Source: Ruegeria sp. R14_0
Lineage (GTDB): Bacteria > Pseudomonadota > Alphaproteobacteria > Rhodobacterales > Rhodobacteraceae
DNA length: 64,000 nucleotides
Assembly (NCBI RefSeq): GCF_017743975.1
Contig: NZ_JAGHRC010000001.1
Span: forward strand, 744,001 to 808,000
Direction of reading: 5' to 3'
Positions 18,900 to 28,780 of this stretch are shown piece after piece; within the stretch, counting starts at the first letter, position 1, and each line of letters opens with the position of its first letter. The translations under genes were made by a program, and so were the position numbers. The notes beneath the pieces were generated by a model, which searched no databases, was not told the origin of the DNA, and saw nothing but the letters and a program-made list of their open reading frames with translations.

Positions 18900-19492
18900 G
18901 CCACAAGCGCGTCGCAATCCTGATTTCCGGCGGTGGTTCGAACATGGTGTCGCTGGTCGACAGCATGATCGGTGACCACCCGGCGCGACCCTGTCTGGTC
19001 CTGTCCAATGACCCCAATGCAGGTGGTCTGAAAAAAGCAGCCGACCGTGGCATTGCAACAGCAGCGGTCGATCACCGCCCCTTCAAAGGTGACCGCGCCG
19101 CGTTCGAGGCCGAGTTGCTGAAACCATTGGAGCAGGCCCAGCCCGACATCGTATGCCTTGCCGGGTTCATGCGGGTACTGACTGGCGATTTTGTCTCGCG
19201 CTTTCAGGGCAGGATGCTGAACATCCACCCGTCGCTGTTGCCCAAGTACAAAGGCCTCAACACCCATGCTCGCGCAATTGAGGCGGGCGATGCTGAACAC
19301 GGGTGTTCCGTTCACGAAGTCACCGCTGCGCTGGATGACGGCCCGATCCTTGGGCAAGCGCGAGTGGATATCGAAGCTGACGACACGCCCGACGCTTTGG
19401 CGGCCCGTGTGTTGGTTTGGGAGCATAAACTCTACCCCGCAGTGTTGCGCCGTTACGCCAGTGGGGATCGGACTCCGGTGTTGCTGCCCTGA
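18896..19492 (+). CDS. purN: phosphoribosylglycinamide formyltransferase
   Basis: 198-residue GAR transformylase using 10-formyl-tetrahydrofolate. Visible are the phosphate-binding ISGGGSNM near the N-terminus, the catalytic N-H pair in [12 protein letters not shown] and the aspartate in ALDDGPIL. It starts with GTG at 18896, overlapping the purM TGA by 4 bases; no other start keeps the first beta strand. Together with PurM it covers two purine steps. Confidence 0.96.
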   Translation: MSHKRVAILISGGGSNMVSLVDSMIGDHPARPCLVLSNDPNAGGLKKAADRGIATAAVDHRPFKGDRAAFEAELLKPLEQAQPDIVCLAGFMRVLTGDFVSRFQGRMLNIHPSLLPKYKGLNTHARAIEAGDAEHGCSVHEVTAALDDGPILGQARVDIEADDTPDALAARVLVWEHKLYPAVLRRYASGDRTPVLLP

Positions 19493-19611
19493 ACGTCTCA
19501 GGGTGATTTACACGCCCGTCATAATCGGCCTATGGTCGCCAATACGGCGGGGTACGGCAGTCAACGGACGATGAACCGCCACTGAGAACAAGAGCAAGAA
19601 CAGCAGCGCGC

Positions 19612-20775
19612 ATGAAAACCCTGACAACGACGCAAGAGCTGGCCGAGTTTTGTAAGGCCGCGGCGGAATATGACTATGTCACCGTAGATACAGAGTTTCT
19701 GCGCGAACGGACTTACTATTCAAAACTCTGTTTGGTGCAGTTGGCTGTCCCGTCCGAGGACGAGGACAGTGCGGTTCTTGTGGACCCGCTGGCCGACGGT
19801 TTGTCGCTCGACCCACTTTACGATCTGTTCCGCGATGAGAGCGTTGTCAAAGTGTTCCACGCAGCGCGGCAGGATCTTGAGATTTTCTGGGTCGAGGCTG
19901 CGGTCTTTCCCAAACCTCTGTTCGACACACAGGTCGCCGCGATGGTCTGTGGGTTTGGTGAGCAGGTCGGCTATGAAACGCTGGTGCGCAAAATCTGTAA
20001 GCAGGGGGTCGACAAGACCTCGCGCTTTACCGACTGGTCGCGCCGACCGCTGTCGGAGGCACAAAAGACCTATGCGCTGGCAGACGTGACGCATTTGCGT
20101 CAGATTTATGAGTACCTTTCGGCGCAGCTGAAAAAGTCGCAGCGCAGCCATTGGGTGTCCGAAGAACTGCGCACTCTGACCGAACCCGGAACCTATATCA
20201 TCCGCCCCGAAGATGCGTGGAAGCGGGTGAAAACCCGGACCAACTCGGCCAAGTTTCTGGCTGTGGTGCGCGAACTTGCGCAGTTCCGCGAGGGCTATGC
20301 GCAGGACAACAATGTACCGCGCAGCCGGGTGTTCAAAGATGACGCCCTGATCGAGCTGGCTTCGACCAAACCCAAAACACCTTCTGATCTGGGTGGGTCA
20401 CGCCTGTTGCTGCGCGAGGCCCGTAAAGGTGCAATTGCCGAAGGTATTCTGGCCGCTGTGAAACGTGGTGTGAACTGCCCCGCGGACCAACTGCCGCGCG
20501 TGGATAACAGTCGCGACAAGCTCAAGGTCAATCCGGCGCTGGCCGATCTGCTGCGCGTCTTGCTTAAGTCCAAAACCGAAAGCTCGGGCGTGGCCGCCAA
20601 GCTGATCGCAACCAGCTCGGAACTGGATCAACTGGCCGCAGGCGAACGCGAGCTTCCGTCGATGTCCGGCTGGCGCTTTGAGGTGTTTGGAGAAGACGCC
20701 CTGAAACTGTGCGACGGCAAGATCGCTCTGGCCGCCAAAGGGCAAGCAGTCAAGGTCGTTGCGCTGCCAGGTTAA
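19612..20775 (+). CDS. rnd: ribonuclease D
   Basis: 387-residue DEDD-family 3'-5' exoribonuclease acting on tRNA 3' ends and other structured RNAs. The exonuclease motifs are VDTEFLRERTYY (Exo I, D and E ligands), FHAARQDLEIF (Exo II) and YALADVTHL (Exo III with the Y-x3-D pair). An HRDC domain follows from about residue 205 (VVRELAQFREGYAQDNNVPRSRV). Its TAA overlaps the stop of the convergent lipoprotein gene in TTAA. Confidence 0.94.
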   Translation: MKTLTTTQELAEFCKAAAEYDYVTVDTEFLRERTYYSKLCLVQLAVPSEDEDSAVLVDPLADGLSLDPLYDLFRDESVVKVFHAARQDLEIFWVEAAVFPKPLFDTQVAAMVCGFGEQVGYETLVRKICKQGVDKTSRFTDWSRRPLSEAQKTYALADVTHLRQIYEYLSAQLKKSQRSHWVSEELRTLTEPGTYIIRPEDAWKRVKTRTNSAKFLAVVRELAQFREGYAQDNNVPRSRVFKDDALIELASTKPKTPSDLGGSRLLLREARKGAIAEGILAAVKRGVNCPADQLPRVDNSRDKLKVNPALADLLRVLLKSKTESSGVAAKLIATSSELDQLAAGERELPSMSGWRFEVFGEDALKLCDGKIALAAKGQAVKVVALPG

Positions 20776-21299
20776 CGGCGGCGCGATTCCAGCGCATTCT
20801 GCTCGGCACGTACGCGGACCAGGCGGACACTGCCCAACTCCTTCGCGCCAATATTCACCGCATCCGTGACCTGTCGCGACCTCTCAGTGCCCTGGTTGGT
20901 TGCGTAGTCGGGGTAGCTGACCTCGAACGTGTATTCCACCACACCGTTTTTGGCGTTTTCCGGGTTGTCCACTTTGACGAGGCGGGCGTTGTACGCCCCC
21001 TGCCGCGCCGCCGTGCCGGTGGCATAAACGATCGCACCGGATGGGGTGGGTTCGATCCGCAGTTCATCAACGCGGGTTATGGGGAACCCGATCAATTCTT
21101 CGTCTGGTCGACTAAACAACCCAGATCTTTCGCGCTGTTCAGGGATGAGGGCATTGGCATCATTTGCAGGCGCAGTTTCGGCTGGGGCAGGCGTGCTGGA
21201 ACCGAACCAGTTGGTTGGATTCACACGTGACTCGCTCCACCCGCTGCAGGCAGCCAATGCCAGAGTGCCGACCATCAGAAGAGGAATTGATTTTTTCAT
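20772..21299 (-). CDS. hypothetical lipoprotein
   Basis: 175-residue protein with a lipoprotein signal: charged MKKS, hydrophobic core and lipobox LAAC ending at cysteine 18. Then comes a proline/alanine-rich linker (SSTPAPAETAPANDAN) and a compact domain of about 120 residues with alternating beta-strand pattern (GAIVYATGTAARQGAYNARLVKV). I do not recognise the domain, though such proteins are common in this family. It is likely anchored in the periplasmic face of a membrane. Its stop is shared with rnd on the other strand. Confidence 0.7.
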   Translation of the reverse strand: MKKSIPLLMVGTLALAACSGWSESRVNPTNWFGSSTPAPAETAPANDANALIPEQRERSGLFSRPDEELIGFPITRVDELRIEPTPSGAIVYATGTAARQGAYNARLVKVDNPENAKNGVVEYTFEVSYPDYATNQGTERSRQVTDAVNIGAKELGSVRLVRVRAEQNALESRRR

Positions 21300-21438
21300 G
21301 GCCCCAAAGCTCAGAGAAGTAATTTGAGCAATGGGTTATCGCACTTTCCAAAGTTTGAAAACCCACGGCAGGGCTGGACAGGTGCCCAACAGAGGCATAG
21401 GTCACAGATGTGAACGCAACAAGAAGGACCGCCGCGAC

Positions 21439-21849
21439 ATGGCAACGCCCGCCTTTGAGGACATCGTCGAGGATTTCGAGTTTCTGGATGACTGGGAAGA
21501 CCGGTATCGCCATGTCATCGAACAGGGCAAGGCGATGGAGCCGCTGGATGATGCGTTCAAAGTGCCGGCCACCAAGGTGCACGGCTGCGCCAGTCAGGTG
21601 TGGTTGCATGCTGTAATCGAAGGGGGCGTTTTCCGCTTTGACGGTGATAGCGACGCATTGATCGTGCGTGGTCTGATTGCAGTGCTGCGGTCGTTGTATA
21701 ACGGCTTGCCGGTGGCTGAGGTTCCCAAGGTCGACGCCGGAGGCGAACTGGCGCGGCTGGGTTTGAACGACCACCTGTCCGCGCAGCGGTCAAACGGGCT
21801 GCGGTCGATGATCGAGCGTATTCGTGAGGTCGCGCAGGAAAACGCCTGA
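21439..21849 (+). CDS. sufE: cysteine desulfuration protein SufE
   Basis: 136-residue SufE, which takes sulfane sulfur from the SufS desulfurase for Fe-S cluster building. The acceptor cysteine is C50 in KVHGCASQVWL; DDWEDRYRHVIEQGK and the C-terminal SNGLRSMIERIRE match the family. The ATG at 21439 has AAGGA 9 bases before it; longer in-frame upstream sequence lacks family character. No sufBCDS genes are here, so it is a stand-alone copy. Confidence 0.93.
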   Translation: MATPAFEDIVEDFEFLDDWEDRYRHVIEQGKAMEPLDDAFKVPATKVHGCASQVWLHAVIEGGVFRFDGDSDALIVRGLIAVLRSLYNGLPVAEVPKVDAGGELARLGLNDHLSAQRSNGLRSMIERIREVAQENA

Positions 21850-21852
21850 CAC

Positions 21853-22521
21853 TCAGGCTGTGTTCGCGCGGGTGGCCCACTCGGCCAGCGTGGTTTCCAA
21901 GTCTCCATAACCGGTGAACCGACGTTCGAACGACAAACCCATCCTGTCCGCGCATTCCCGGGCGCGGGCGGTCAGGTCAGCGTCGTCTGTCTGGGCCTGG
22001 TAGACAAGCTTTGTGTAGTTTCCGAAGTACATATCCCGCAATTCAGGATGGCGATCCAGGCCCAGAGGTTTCCACACAAAGGCGTCGAACTGGCGGGCCA
22101 AAAAGTCGGTCAGGTAAAACGCGGTGGTTTCATCCTCGCCATGTTCCTCAAAGGCCTGATTTCCTTCGAAGAAAGAATAGCAATGCGGGCCCTTGATCAT
22201 CTCGACCCCCATGTCCTGGCAGGCCTTTTGCAATAACCCTCCGGTGCCGCAATCCGCGTAGACTACGAAGATCTGGTCATAGTTTTGGCGATGTTTTGCG
22301 ACGGCCTCCTCGACGGCTTGGGTGATCCGTTCAGGGTACACGTGCAGAATGGCTGGTAGACAGGTCAGGCTCATGTGATCCCAACCATTGCGTTGTTTCA
22401 GATGCAGGATTTCGCGCGCCAAGGCACCGCAGGCCAGCAGCAAGATGCGGCCGGTCTGACCTTGTTCGGTAAAGCCCTGCGTCGTCAGGCTGTCGTCATC
22501 CGGAGTGCTGTTTTGCTGCAT
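21853..22521 (-). CDS. DUF1638 domain protein
   Basis: 222-residue DUF1638 protein, from an ATG at 22521 with AGGGAA 8 bases upstream. Conserved blocks are LLLACGALAREIL near residue 27, LPAILHVYPERI, VYADCGTGGLLQKAC and GPHCYSFFEG, with cysteines in CGAL, CGTGG and PHCY that could hold a metal. DUF1638 genes are recurrently found beside corrinoid-dependent methyltransferase genes; a corrinoid protein gene lies 1.3 kb upstream on the same strand, separated only by the Hint gene. Function not established. Confidence 0.75.
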   Translation of the reverse strand: MQQNSTPDDDSLTTQGFTEQGQTGRILLLACGALAREILHLKQRNGWDHMSLTCLPAILHVYPERITQAVEEAVAKHRQNYDQIFVVYADCGTGGLLQKACQDMGVEMIKGPHCYSFFEGNQAFEEHGEDETTAFYLTDFLARQFDAFVWKPLGLDRHPELRDMYFGNYTKLVYQAQTDDADLTARARECADRMGLSFERRFTGYGDLETTLAEWATRANTA

Positions 22522-22596
22522 GGTTCGTTCCCTGAAAGGTAGCAGCATCAAAGGACGAAAGCCGGGTCAGAGCAAGCCCGGTTCCGACATCGCGTG

Positions 22597-23631
22597 TCAG
22601 GCCACCGACGCCCGGGTTTCAAATGACAGCAGAGACGGGCGGGCAGGGGGGCCGTAGGCTGTGATCCCCCGATCGGCCAGTTCAGGGAACAGCGCCAGGA
22701 TTTCCTGCCGGGTGGCATCCTCAAAACTGTTCCACGCCTGAATGCCAGGATGAAAGCTTTCGCTCAGACAGCCTTCGGCCCAAATCAGTTCATGCTGGTC
22801 GAACATCAGGTGGTAGTAGGTCACCAAACCGCCGGACTGCATGACGATATCGTGGCCATTGACCAACTGTCTCGCCGGAGCAAGTGCTTCGGGGTGGCCG
22901 GTGTGCAGCTCGACCCGCCAGTCGCTGATCAACATTCTGTGCTGTTGCGAGACCAAAAGATCGCGATCATTGCCGAGCGCGCCCTTTTTGATCAGGACCG
23001 GGGCAAACGCTCCGGTTGCGCGAACCGTACGTTGCCCGACCCAACGCAGCGTTTGCATACCACGATCCAGCGTTCGGATTCTATCGCCTGCGCGGAGGTC
23101 TTGCACGGCAATGGGGCCTTTGGCCGTTTCAATAAGAGTTCCGGTTGTAAAGCAGGTAACAAGATCCCAAGTCTCACGGTCCGCCGTGAGGCCAGAAAAA
23201 GAATTCCCTTGGACACTGTTAAAGGTGATGGATTGAATTGGTCCGGCTTCCAATGCCGTTTGATCGGCGTTGTCGGAAAACTCGGGCATCAGATACGTGT
23301 TGCCGTCTAAGTCCTGAGCCACGACCGCCGAAATGTTGGCCGTCGTTCCGTCGATGTAAGTAATTGTCGCGTTGTAGATGGAGGTGCCATCAAACGTCTG
23401 TGCGGGGCCGCCGTTGATCGAAAACTGCTCTGTCGGGGAGCCATCCATGTCGTAGACGCCGCCAAATACTTGGACGGGGCTCCATGTGACAGCATCGGCC
23501 AGAAGGGCGTCACCGGTCCCGCCGAAAGTCAGTCCGACAAGCGCCGAAGCATTTTCGGCAACGTTGTTGCCTTCTGTGGTGTCAATATCTGGAAGAACGC
23601 CAAGTGAAATGGCCGTAAAGGTGGTTGGCAC
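22597..23631 (-). CDS. Hint-domain protein
   Basis: 344-residue protein. The C-terminal half is a Hint (hedgehog/intein) domain of the type common in Rhodobacteraceae, starting at C160 in TCFTTGTLIETAKGPIAVQDL and containing SQQHRMLI and a HDIVMQ block. The N-terminal 155 residues are glycine/aspartate/threonine-rich beta-type sequence with no domain I recognise and no cleavable signal peptide. Cysteine 160 could drive N-S acyl shift and self-cleavage. It sits between a DUF1638 gene and a corrinoid-protein gene as an apparent insertion with its own leader. Role unknown. Confidence 0.75.
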   Translation of the reverse strand: MPTTFTAISLGVLPDIDTTEGNNVAENASALVGLTFGGTGDALLADAVTWSPVQVFGGVYDMDGSPTEQFSINGGPAQTFDGTSIYNATITYIDGTTANISAVVAQDLDGNTYLMPEFSDNADQTALEAGPIQSITFNSVQGNSFSGLTADRETWDLVTCFTTGTLIETAKGPIAVQDLRAGDRIRTLDRGMQTLRWVGQRTVRATGAFAPVLIKKGALGNDRDLLVSQQHRMLISDWRVELHTGHPEALAPARQLVNGHDIVMQSGGLVTYYHLMFDQHELIWAEGCLSESFHPGIQAWNSFEDATRQEILALFPELADRGITAYGPPARPSLLSFETRASVA

Positions 23632-23727
23632 GGGAACCTCGAAACTTGTTTAACATCGTGTAGTAAGAACACTATTGAAAATTTGTAAAGGCCGTTGTCT
23701 CCAACGGTCATTGGCTCTCAGGAAAGT

Positions 23728-23754
23728 TAAAGGGCCGTCCAATATGGACGGCCC
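23728..23754 (-). terminator. terminator of the corrinoid-protein gene
   Basis: On the minus strand a perfect 9-bp stem GGGCCGTCC/GGACGGCCC with a 5-base loop is followed by TTTAAC, starting 23 bases past the stop codon. The T run is short but the stem is strong. It separates this gene from the Hint gene. Confidence 0.7.
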
Positions 23755-23776
23755 ACCCAAAAAGTATCTAGGGGCA

Positions 23777-24475
23777 TCAACCAGCCAGTTGGTTGTGCTT
23801 GCGCGATACAAACTCTTTGGCAGTTTCCACCGCAACTGCGGCGTCGCGGCAATATGCGTCGGCACCGATGGCCTTGCCGAATTCCTCGTTCAGAGGCGCG
23901 CCGCCGACCAACACGATGTAGTCTTCGCGCAAGCCCTGTTCGACCAACGTGTCAATGACCACCTTCATGTAAGGCATCGTTGTGGTCAGCAGGGCGGACA
24001 TGCCCAGAATGTCGGGCTGTTCGGTTTCCAGCGCTTCCAGGTAGTTTTCGACCGGATTGTTGATGCCGATATCTACGACTTCGAAACCGGCGCCTTCCAT
24101 CATCATCGACACAAGGTTCTTGCCGATGTCGTGGATGTCGCCTTTCACGGTGCCGATCACCATCTTGCCAACACGTGGCGCGCCGGTTTCGGCCAGCAGA
24201 GGCTTGAGGATCGCCATACCGCCCTTCATCGCGTTCGCGGCCAGCAGCACTTCGGGAACGAACAGGATGCCGTCGCGGAAGTCATGGCCCACGATGGTCA
24301 TGCCACCGACCAGAGCCTTGGTCAGGATATCATAGGGGGTCCATCCGCGTTCCAGCAGGATGTTCACACCTTCTTCGATCTCTTCTTTCAGGCCGTCATA
24401 AAGATCGTCGAACATCTGTTCGACGAGTTCGTCGTCATTCAGTTCGGACAGGACGATGTCTTCTTCATCGGACAT
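23777..24475 (-). CDS. corrinoid (methyltransferase cognate) protein
   Basis: 232-residue B12-binding protein. Residues 1-90 form the helical cap (B12-binding-2), the rest a Rossmann-like B12 domain with the base-off motif D113-x-H115-x-x-G118 in KGDIHDIGKN, where H115 is the cobalt ligand, followed by SALLTTTM and GGAPLN loop motifs. Such proteins shuttle a methyl group between an MttB/MtgB-type methyltransferase and a tetrahydrofolate methyltransferase. The ATG at 24475 has AGGGA 8 bases upstream. No methyltransferase gene is adjacent; an MttB homologue is at 50923-52467. Confidence 0.88.
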   Translation of the reverse strand: MSDEEDIVLSELNDDELVEQMFDDLYDGLKEEIEEGVNILLERGWTPYDILTKALVGGMTIVGHDFRDGILFVPEVLLAANAMKGGMAILKPLLAETGAPRVGKMVIGTVKGDIHDIGKNLVSMMMEGAGFEVVDIGINNPVENYLEALETEQPDILGMSALLTTTMPYMKVVIDTLVEQGLREDYIVLVGGAPLNEEFGKAIGADAYCRDAAVAVETAKEFVSRKHNQLAG

Positions 24476-24765
24476 GGGGCATTTCCCTGTGCTGAGCGGA
24501 CCGTTGGCCCGTGGTGGCATTTTTTCCGTTTTGGCCATTTCGTCGCAGTAAGACTGTGACGATTGCGACCTCGGCGGCTCCGGGACCGACGTATATGTCA
24601 AATTGTTTGCGATCACGATGGAATTTTCTGCAACAACATCCTGCAATCCGTTCACATCCGGGCGAAAACCTCAGTTGGGTGCAAAGGGCAGGGCAGCCAG
24701 TTTTGCTTGTTGCAAGCGCGTTGGGAGGTTAAGACTGATGGGGTTGGAACATAACGGGAACAAAT

Positions 24766-25830
24766 ATGCCTGCGCACGAGATCAAGGCCCGCGGTGTGGC
24801 CAGCAACGAAACAGGTAGATTCGAACGGTTTGCGACGGTGGCCTGCGACGACGGGTGGGCACCAGAAGAAGAGTTGCCCCCACTTAGGACTGAAGTGCGC
24901 GAAGAGGTTGCGCGCAGTGTGATCACCTACAACCGTTCGCCCGACTTGCCGTTCGATCGCTCGATCAACCCGTATCGCGGCTGCGAACATGGGTGCGTCT
25001 ACTGTTTCGCGCGTCCCAGCCATGCCTATCTGGGGCTTTCGCCGGGATTGGATTTCGAAACCCGGCTGATTGCTCGGCCAAACGCGGCCGACGTTCTGCG
25101 GAAAGAGCTATCAGCCCCGCGATACAAGGTGGCGACACTTGCGATGGGGACCAACACCGATCCCTACCAGCCGGTCGAGAAACGCCTTGAGATCACTCGG
25201 GAGTGCTTGCAGGTTCTTCAAGCATTTCAACATCCTGTGGCAATCGTAACCAAAGGCACCTTGGTTGAGAGGGATTTGGACATTCTGGCCCCAATGGCGC
25301 GGCTGGGGCTTGTGCGGGTTGGTATTTCGCTGACGACGTTGAACCCGGATTTGTCCCGGCGGATGGAGCCGCGCGCGCCTTCGCCCGCACGCCGGTTGGC
25401 AGCGATCAGGCGGTTGACCCAAGCGGGCGTGCCGGTGCGTGTCATGACCTCGCCCCTCATACCAGGGCTGACCGATCATGAGCTGGAAAGCCTGCTGGAA
25501 GCGGGGCGAGAGGCCGGGGCCGATTCCGCCAGTTGGATCATGCTGCGCCTGCCGCGTGAGGTGTCGGAATTATGGCAAGCGTGGCTGCACGAACATGAAC
25601 CAGCACGGGCCGAGAAAGTCATGTCCAAGCTGCGCGAAATGCACGGGGGGCGGGATTATGACCCGCGCTGGGGGCACCGCATGCGTGGCGAAGGAGAGTA
25701 TGCGGAACTGGTGTCCAAGCGGTTCCGGTTGGCGGTGAAACGTCTGGAATTGATGACAAAGACAGCGCCCTTGCGGTGCGATCTGTTTGCCAAACCCGCT
25801 CAGGCCGGTGACCAGTTAAGCCTGTTTTGA
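24766..25830 (+). CDS. PA0069-family radical SAM protein
   Basis: 354-residue radical SAM protein of the PA0069 family. The cluster motif is C-xxx-C-xx-C in RGCEHGCVYCFAR (about residues 76-88), preceded by the family mark NPYRGCEHG and followed by GTNTDPYQPVEK. Members resemble spore photoproduct lyase-like and Elp3-like folds but have no agreed function. It stands alone, divergent from the corrinoid gene and convergent with gltA. Confidence 0.85.
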   Translation: MPAHEIKARGVASNETGRFERFATVACDDGWAPEEELPPLRTEVREEVARSVITYNRSPDLPFDRSINPYRGCEHGCVYCFARPSHAYLGLSPGLDFETRLIARPNAADVLRKELSAPRYKVATLAMGTNTDPYQPVEKRLEITRECLQVLQAFQHPVAIVTKGTLVERDLDILAPMARLGLVRVGISLTTLNPDLSRRMEPRAPSPARRLAAIRRLTQAGVPVRVMTSPLIPGLTDHELESLLEAGREAGADSASWIMLRLPREVSELWQAWLHEHEPARAEKVMSKLREMHGGRDYDPRWGHRMRGEGEYAELVSKRFRLAVKRLELMTKTAPLRCDLFAKPAQAGDQLSLF

Positions 25831-25833
25831 AAC

Positions 25834-25863
25834 GAAAAACGCCCCGGACCAAGGTCTGGGGCG
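25834..25863 (-). terminator. terminator of gltA
   Basis: On the minus strand CGCCCCAGACC/GGTCCGGGGCG with a TT-type loop is followed by TTTTTCG. The distance from the gltA stop is about 20 bases. Confidence 0.85.
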
Positions 25864-25884
25864 CTGCGAAAATGTCACCGATGA

Positions 25885-27180
25885 TCAGCGGTTTTCGATA
25901 TCCACGTAATCGCGTGTGGTTTCGCCCAGATACAGCTGACGCGGACGGCCGATCTTGTTCTGAGGGTCCGCAATCATCTCTTTCCACTGGCTGACCCAGC
26001 CAACGGTGCGCGACAGTGCAAAGATCGGGGTGAACATGGATGTCGGGAAACCCATCGCTTCGAGGATGATGCCCGAATAGAAGTCGACGTTCGGGAACAG
26101 TTTCTTCTCGGCGAAATACGGATCTTCCAGCGCCTGCTTTTCCAGCGCCTTTGCGACCTGCAGTTTCGGGTTGTCTTCAATGCCCAGCAGATCCAGCACT
26201 TCGTCCGCCGATTGCTTCATGACTTTCGCGCGCGGGTCGAAGTTCTTGTAGACACGGTGACCAAAGCCCATCAGGCGGAACGGGTCATTCTTGTCTTTGG
26301 CGCGTTCGATAAATTCGGGGATGCGATCCACCGAACCGATCTCTTCCAGCATCTCGAGGCATGCCTGGTTTGCGCCGCCGTGGGCAGGACCCCACAGGCA
26401 GGCGATACCGGCTGCGATACAGGCGAACGGGTTTGCGCCCGAGGACGACGCCAGACGCACGGTCGAGGTCGAGGCGTTCTGCTCGTGATCCGCGTGCAGG
26501 GTGAAGATACGGTCCATCGCACGGCTGAGGATTGGGTTGACCTCATACTCTTCGGCCGGAACGCTAAAGCACATGCGCAGGAAGTTGGATGCATAGTCCA
26601 GATCGTTGCGCGGGTACACGAAGGGCTGGCCGGTATGGTACTTGAAGGCCCATGCGGCAATTGTCGGCATCTTGGCAATCAGGCGGTGCGAGGCAACCTC
26701 ACGCTGATGCGGGTCAGAGATATCGGTTGAGTCGTGATAGAAGGCCGACATCGCGCCAACCACACCCACCATAATCGCCATCGGGTGCGCGTCACGACGG
26801 AAACCGCGATAGAAATACTGCATCTGCTCGTGCAGCATGGTGTGGCGGGTGATGGTGGTTTCGAACTGCTCAAGGTCTTTGGCCTGCGGCAGCTCTCCGT
26901 ACAGCAGCAGATAGCAGACTTCCAGGAAATGCGATTTTCCGGCCAGCTGGTCGATTGGATAACCGCGGTGCAGCAGCTCACCTTTTTCGCCGTCGATGTA
27001 GGTGATGGTGCTGTCACAGCTTGCGGTCGACGTAAAACCGGGGTCATACGTGAACACGCCGGCATCGCCGTACAGCTTGCGGATGTCGATTACGTCAGGA
27101 CCGGCGGTCGGAGAATGAACCGGCAACTCGTACGTTTCACCATGGACTGTCAGAGTGGCTGTTTTATTACTGTCGGTCAT
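25885..27180 (-). CDS. gltA: citrate synthase
   Basis: 431-residue type II citrate synthase, condensing oxaloacetate and acetyl-CoA at the entry of the TCA cycle. The catalytic regions [28 protein letters not shown] and [16 protein letters not shown] (active-site histidines and arginine) are intact, and the N-terminal domain typical of the NADH-sensitive Gram-negative form is present. It has its own terminator and a 121-base spacer to gltX downstream of which it is not coupled. Confidence 0.98.
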   Translation of the reverse strand: MTDSNKTATLTVHGETYELPVHSPTAGPDVIDIRKLYGDAGVFTYDPGFTSTASCDSTITYIDGEKGELLHRGYPIDQLAGKSHFLEVCYLLLYGELPQAKDLEQFETTITRHTMLHEQMQYFYRGFRRDAHPMAIMVGVVGAMSAFYHDSTDISDPHQREVASHRLIAKMPTIAAWAFKYHTGQPFVYPRNDLDYASNFLRMCFSVPAEEYEVNPILSRAMDRIFTLHADHEQNASTSTVRLASSSGANPFACIAAGIACLWGPAHGGANQACLEMLEEIGSVDRIPEFIERAKDKNDPFRLMGFGHRVYKNFDPRAKVMKQSADEVLDLLGIEDNPKLQVAKALEKQALEDPYFAEKKLFPNVDFYSGIILEAMGFPTSMFTPIFALSRTVGWVSQWKEMIADPQNKIGRPRQLYLGETTRDYVDIENR

Positions 27181-27301
27181 AGTGTCCCTTCCTCATTCTT
27201 GCGCATGTCGGATCGCTGTCCGACGCTGCGGGCAACGGCTGCGCGCGGGCGCGCAGTCCGGGTGTTAGCGGAGCAGCGTTACCCAAATATGAAGCTTGGG
27301 T

Positions 27302-28702
27302 TTACGTCGCTGCGTCAGAAAGCCGTGCAAGGGTTTCTTCCTTCCCCAACACAAGCATCATGTCAAAAACCGAAGGCGTCACTGCCCGACCTGCCAACAC
27401 GGCCCGCAACGGACCTGCCAGTTTGCCGAACTTAACCCCTTTCGCTTCTGCAAACGAATTGAGGGTTTGCTCCAGTTCGTCTCGGGTCCAGCTAGCATTT
27501 TGCACATGCGGCGTCAATTCTTTCAGTATACCATCGGATACTGAAGCCAGCGCCTTCGCCGCTTTCTCGTCGGACTCGATAGGGCGGGATGCCAAAACAA
27601 AGTGCGCTTTTTCAAGCAGTTCCGGGAATGTGCGCGCCCGATCCTTGAGGCAATACATCGCACGTTCCAGATCACCCGATTGTGTTTCCGTGAGGTTAGG
27701 CAAATTGGCGGCTTCCAGATACGCTTCAATCTCTTGCCGCAGTGCAGCATCATCGGCGACCGCGATGTGTTGTCCGCACAGGTTTTCCAGCTTTTTCAGA
27801 TCGAACCGGGCAGGGCTTTTGCCGATTCCATCCAGATCGAACCACTCTTTGGCTTGCGCGTCAGTAAAGAACTCATCGTCGCCGTGGCTCCAGCCCAAAC
27901 GGGCCAGATAGTTGCGCATCCCGGCAGCCGGGTAGCCCATGGCCTGATACTCCTGCGCGCCCAATGCGCCGTGGCGCTTGGACAGCTTCTTTCCGTCCGG
28001 TCCGTGGATCAGCGGGATATGCGCCCAGACCGGGACATCCCACCCCATGGCCTCATAGATCATCATCTGGCGCGCGGCGTTGTTCAGGTGGTCGTCGCCA
28101 CGGATCACATGGGTCACGCCCATGTCATGGTCATCGACCACTACGGCGAGCATATAGACAGGCGTACCGTCCGAGCGCAGCAGGATCATGTCGTCCAACT
28201 GATCGTTGCGAATGGTCACGTCACCCTGGACCTGATCCCGGATGACGGTTGTGCCGTCCTGCGGCGCCTTGATGCGGATCACGTAAGGCGCGACCGGGTG
28301 GGTGGACGGATCTGCATCGCGCCAGGGACTGCGGAACAGCGTCGATTTACCCTCGGCGCGCGCTTGCTCGCGGAAGGTGGTGATTTCATCCTGCGTCGAG
28401 AAGCACTTGTATGCCTTACCCTCGGCCAACAACTGATGCGCCACTTCTGCATGCCGTGTGGCCCCTTCAAACTGGCTGATCACATCGCCGTCGTGATCCA
28501 GGCCCAGCCACTCCATCCCTTGCAGGATCGCAGCCGTGGCTTCCGGGGTCGAACGCTCGCGATCGGTGTCTTCAATCCGCAGCAGGAACTTGCCGCCCCG
28601 GCCACGGGCATAGAGCCAGTTGAACAGCGCGGTGCGCGCGCCGCCGATATGCAGAAAACCGGTAGGAGACGGAGCGAAACGAGTGACGACCTGATCGGAC
28701 AT
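27302..28702 (-). CDS. gltX: glutamyl-tRNA synthetase
   Basis: 466-residue class I synthetase. The HIGH motif is [15 protein letters not shown] (HIGG at 18-21) and the KMSKS motif KKLSKRHG is near 237-243. Gln or Glu discrimination cannot be read; many alphaproteobacteria carry a second gltX copy, so it may be discriminating or not. The ATG at 28702 is chosen because it begins the conserved first strand, with AAAAGG about 11 bases upstream; an alternative ATG lies 12 codons earlier. It is divergent from comEC. Confidence 0.95.
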   Translation of the reverse strand: MSDQVVTRFAPSPTGFLHIGGARTALFNWLYARGRGGKFLLRIEDTDRERSTPEATAAILQGMEWLGLDHDGDVISQFEGATRHAEVAHQLLAEGKAYKCFSTQDEITTFREQARAEGKSTLFRSPWRDADPSTHPVAPYVIRIKAPQDGTTVIRDQVQGDVTIRNDQLDDMILLRSDGTPVYMLAVVVDDHDMGVTHVIRGDDHLNNAARQMMIYEAMGWDVPVWAHIPLIHGPDGKKLSKRHGALGAQEYQAMGYPAAGMRNYLARLGWSHGDDEFFTDAQAKEWFDLDGIGKSPARFDLKKLENLCGQHIAVADDAALRQEIEAYLEAANLPNLTETQSGDLERAMYCLKDRARTFPELLEKAHFVLASRPIESDEKAAKALASVSDGILKELTPHVQNASWTRDELEQTLNSFAEAKGVKFGKLAGPLRAVLAGRAVTPSVFDMMLVLGKEETLARLSDAAT

Positions 28703-28710
28703 TGTTTGGA

Positions 28711-28725
28711 TTAACCTTTTGGTAA
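28711..28725 (+). promoter_or_regulatory. possible CtrA-type site in the comEC/gltX spacer
   Basis: TTAA-CCTTTTG-GTAA matches TTAA-N7-TTAA at 7 of 8 positions, 56 bases before the comEC start. CtrA controls competence and gene-transfer-agent genes in Rhodobacterales, which makes the position sensible, but the match is imperfect. Confidence 0.35.
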
Positions 28726-28780
28726 CCGTGTCGGGCATAGATTGGCGCCTGTCTAACGAGCCCGAAGGACGGGGGCAACC

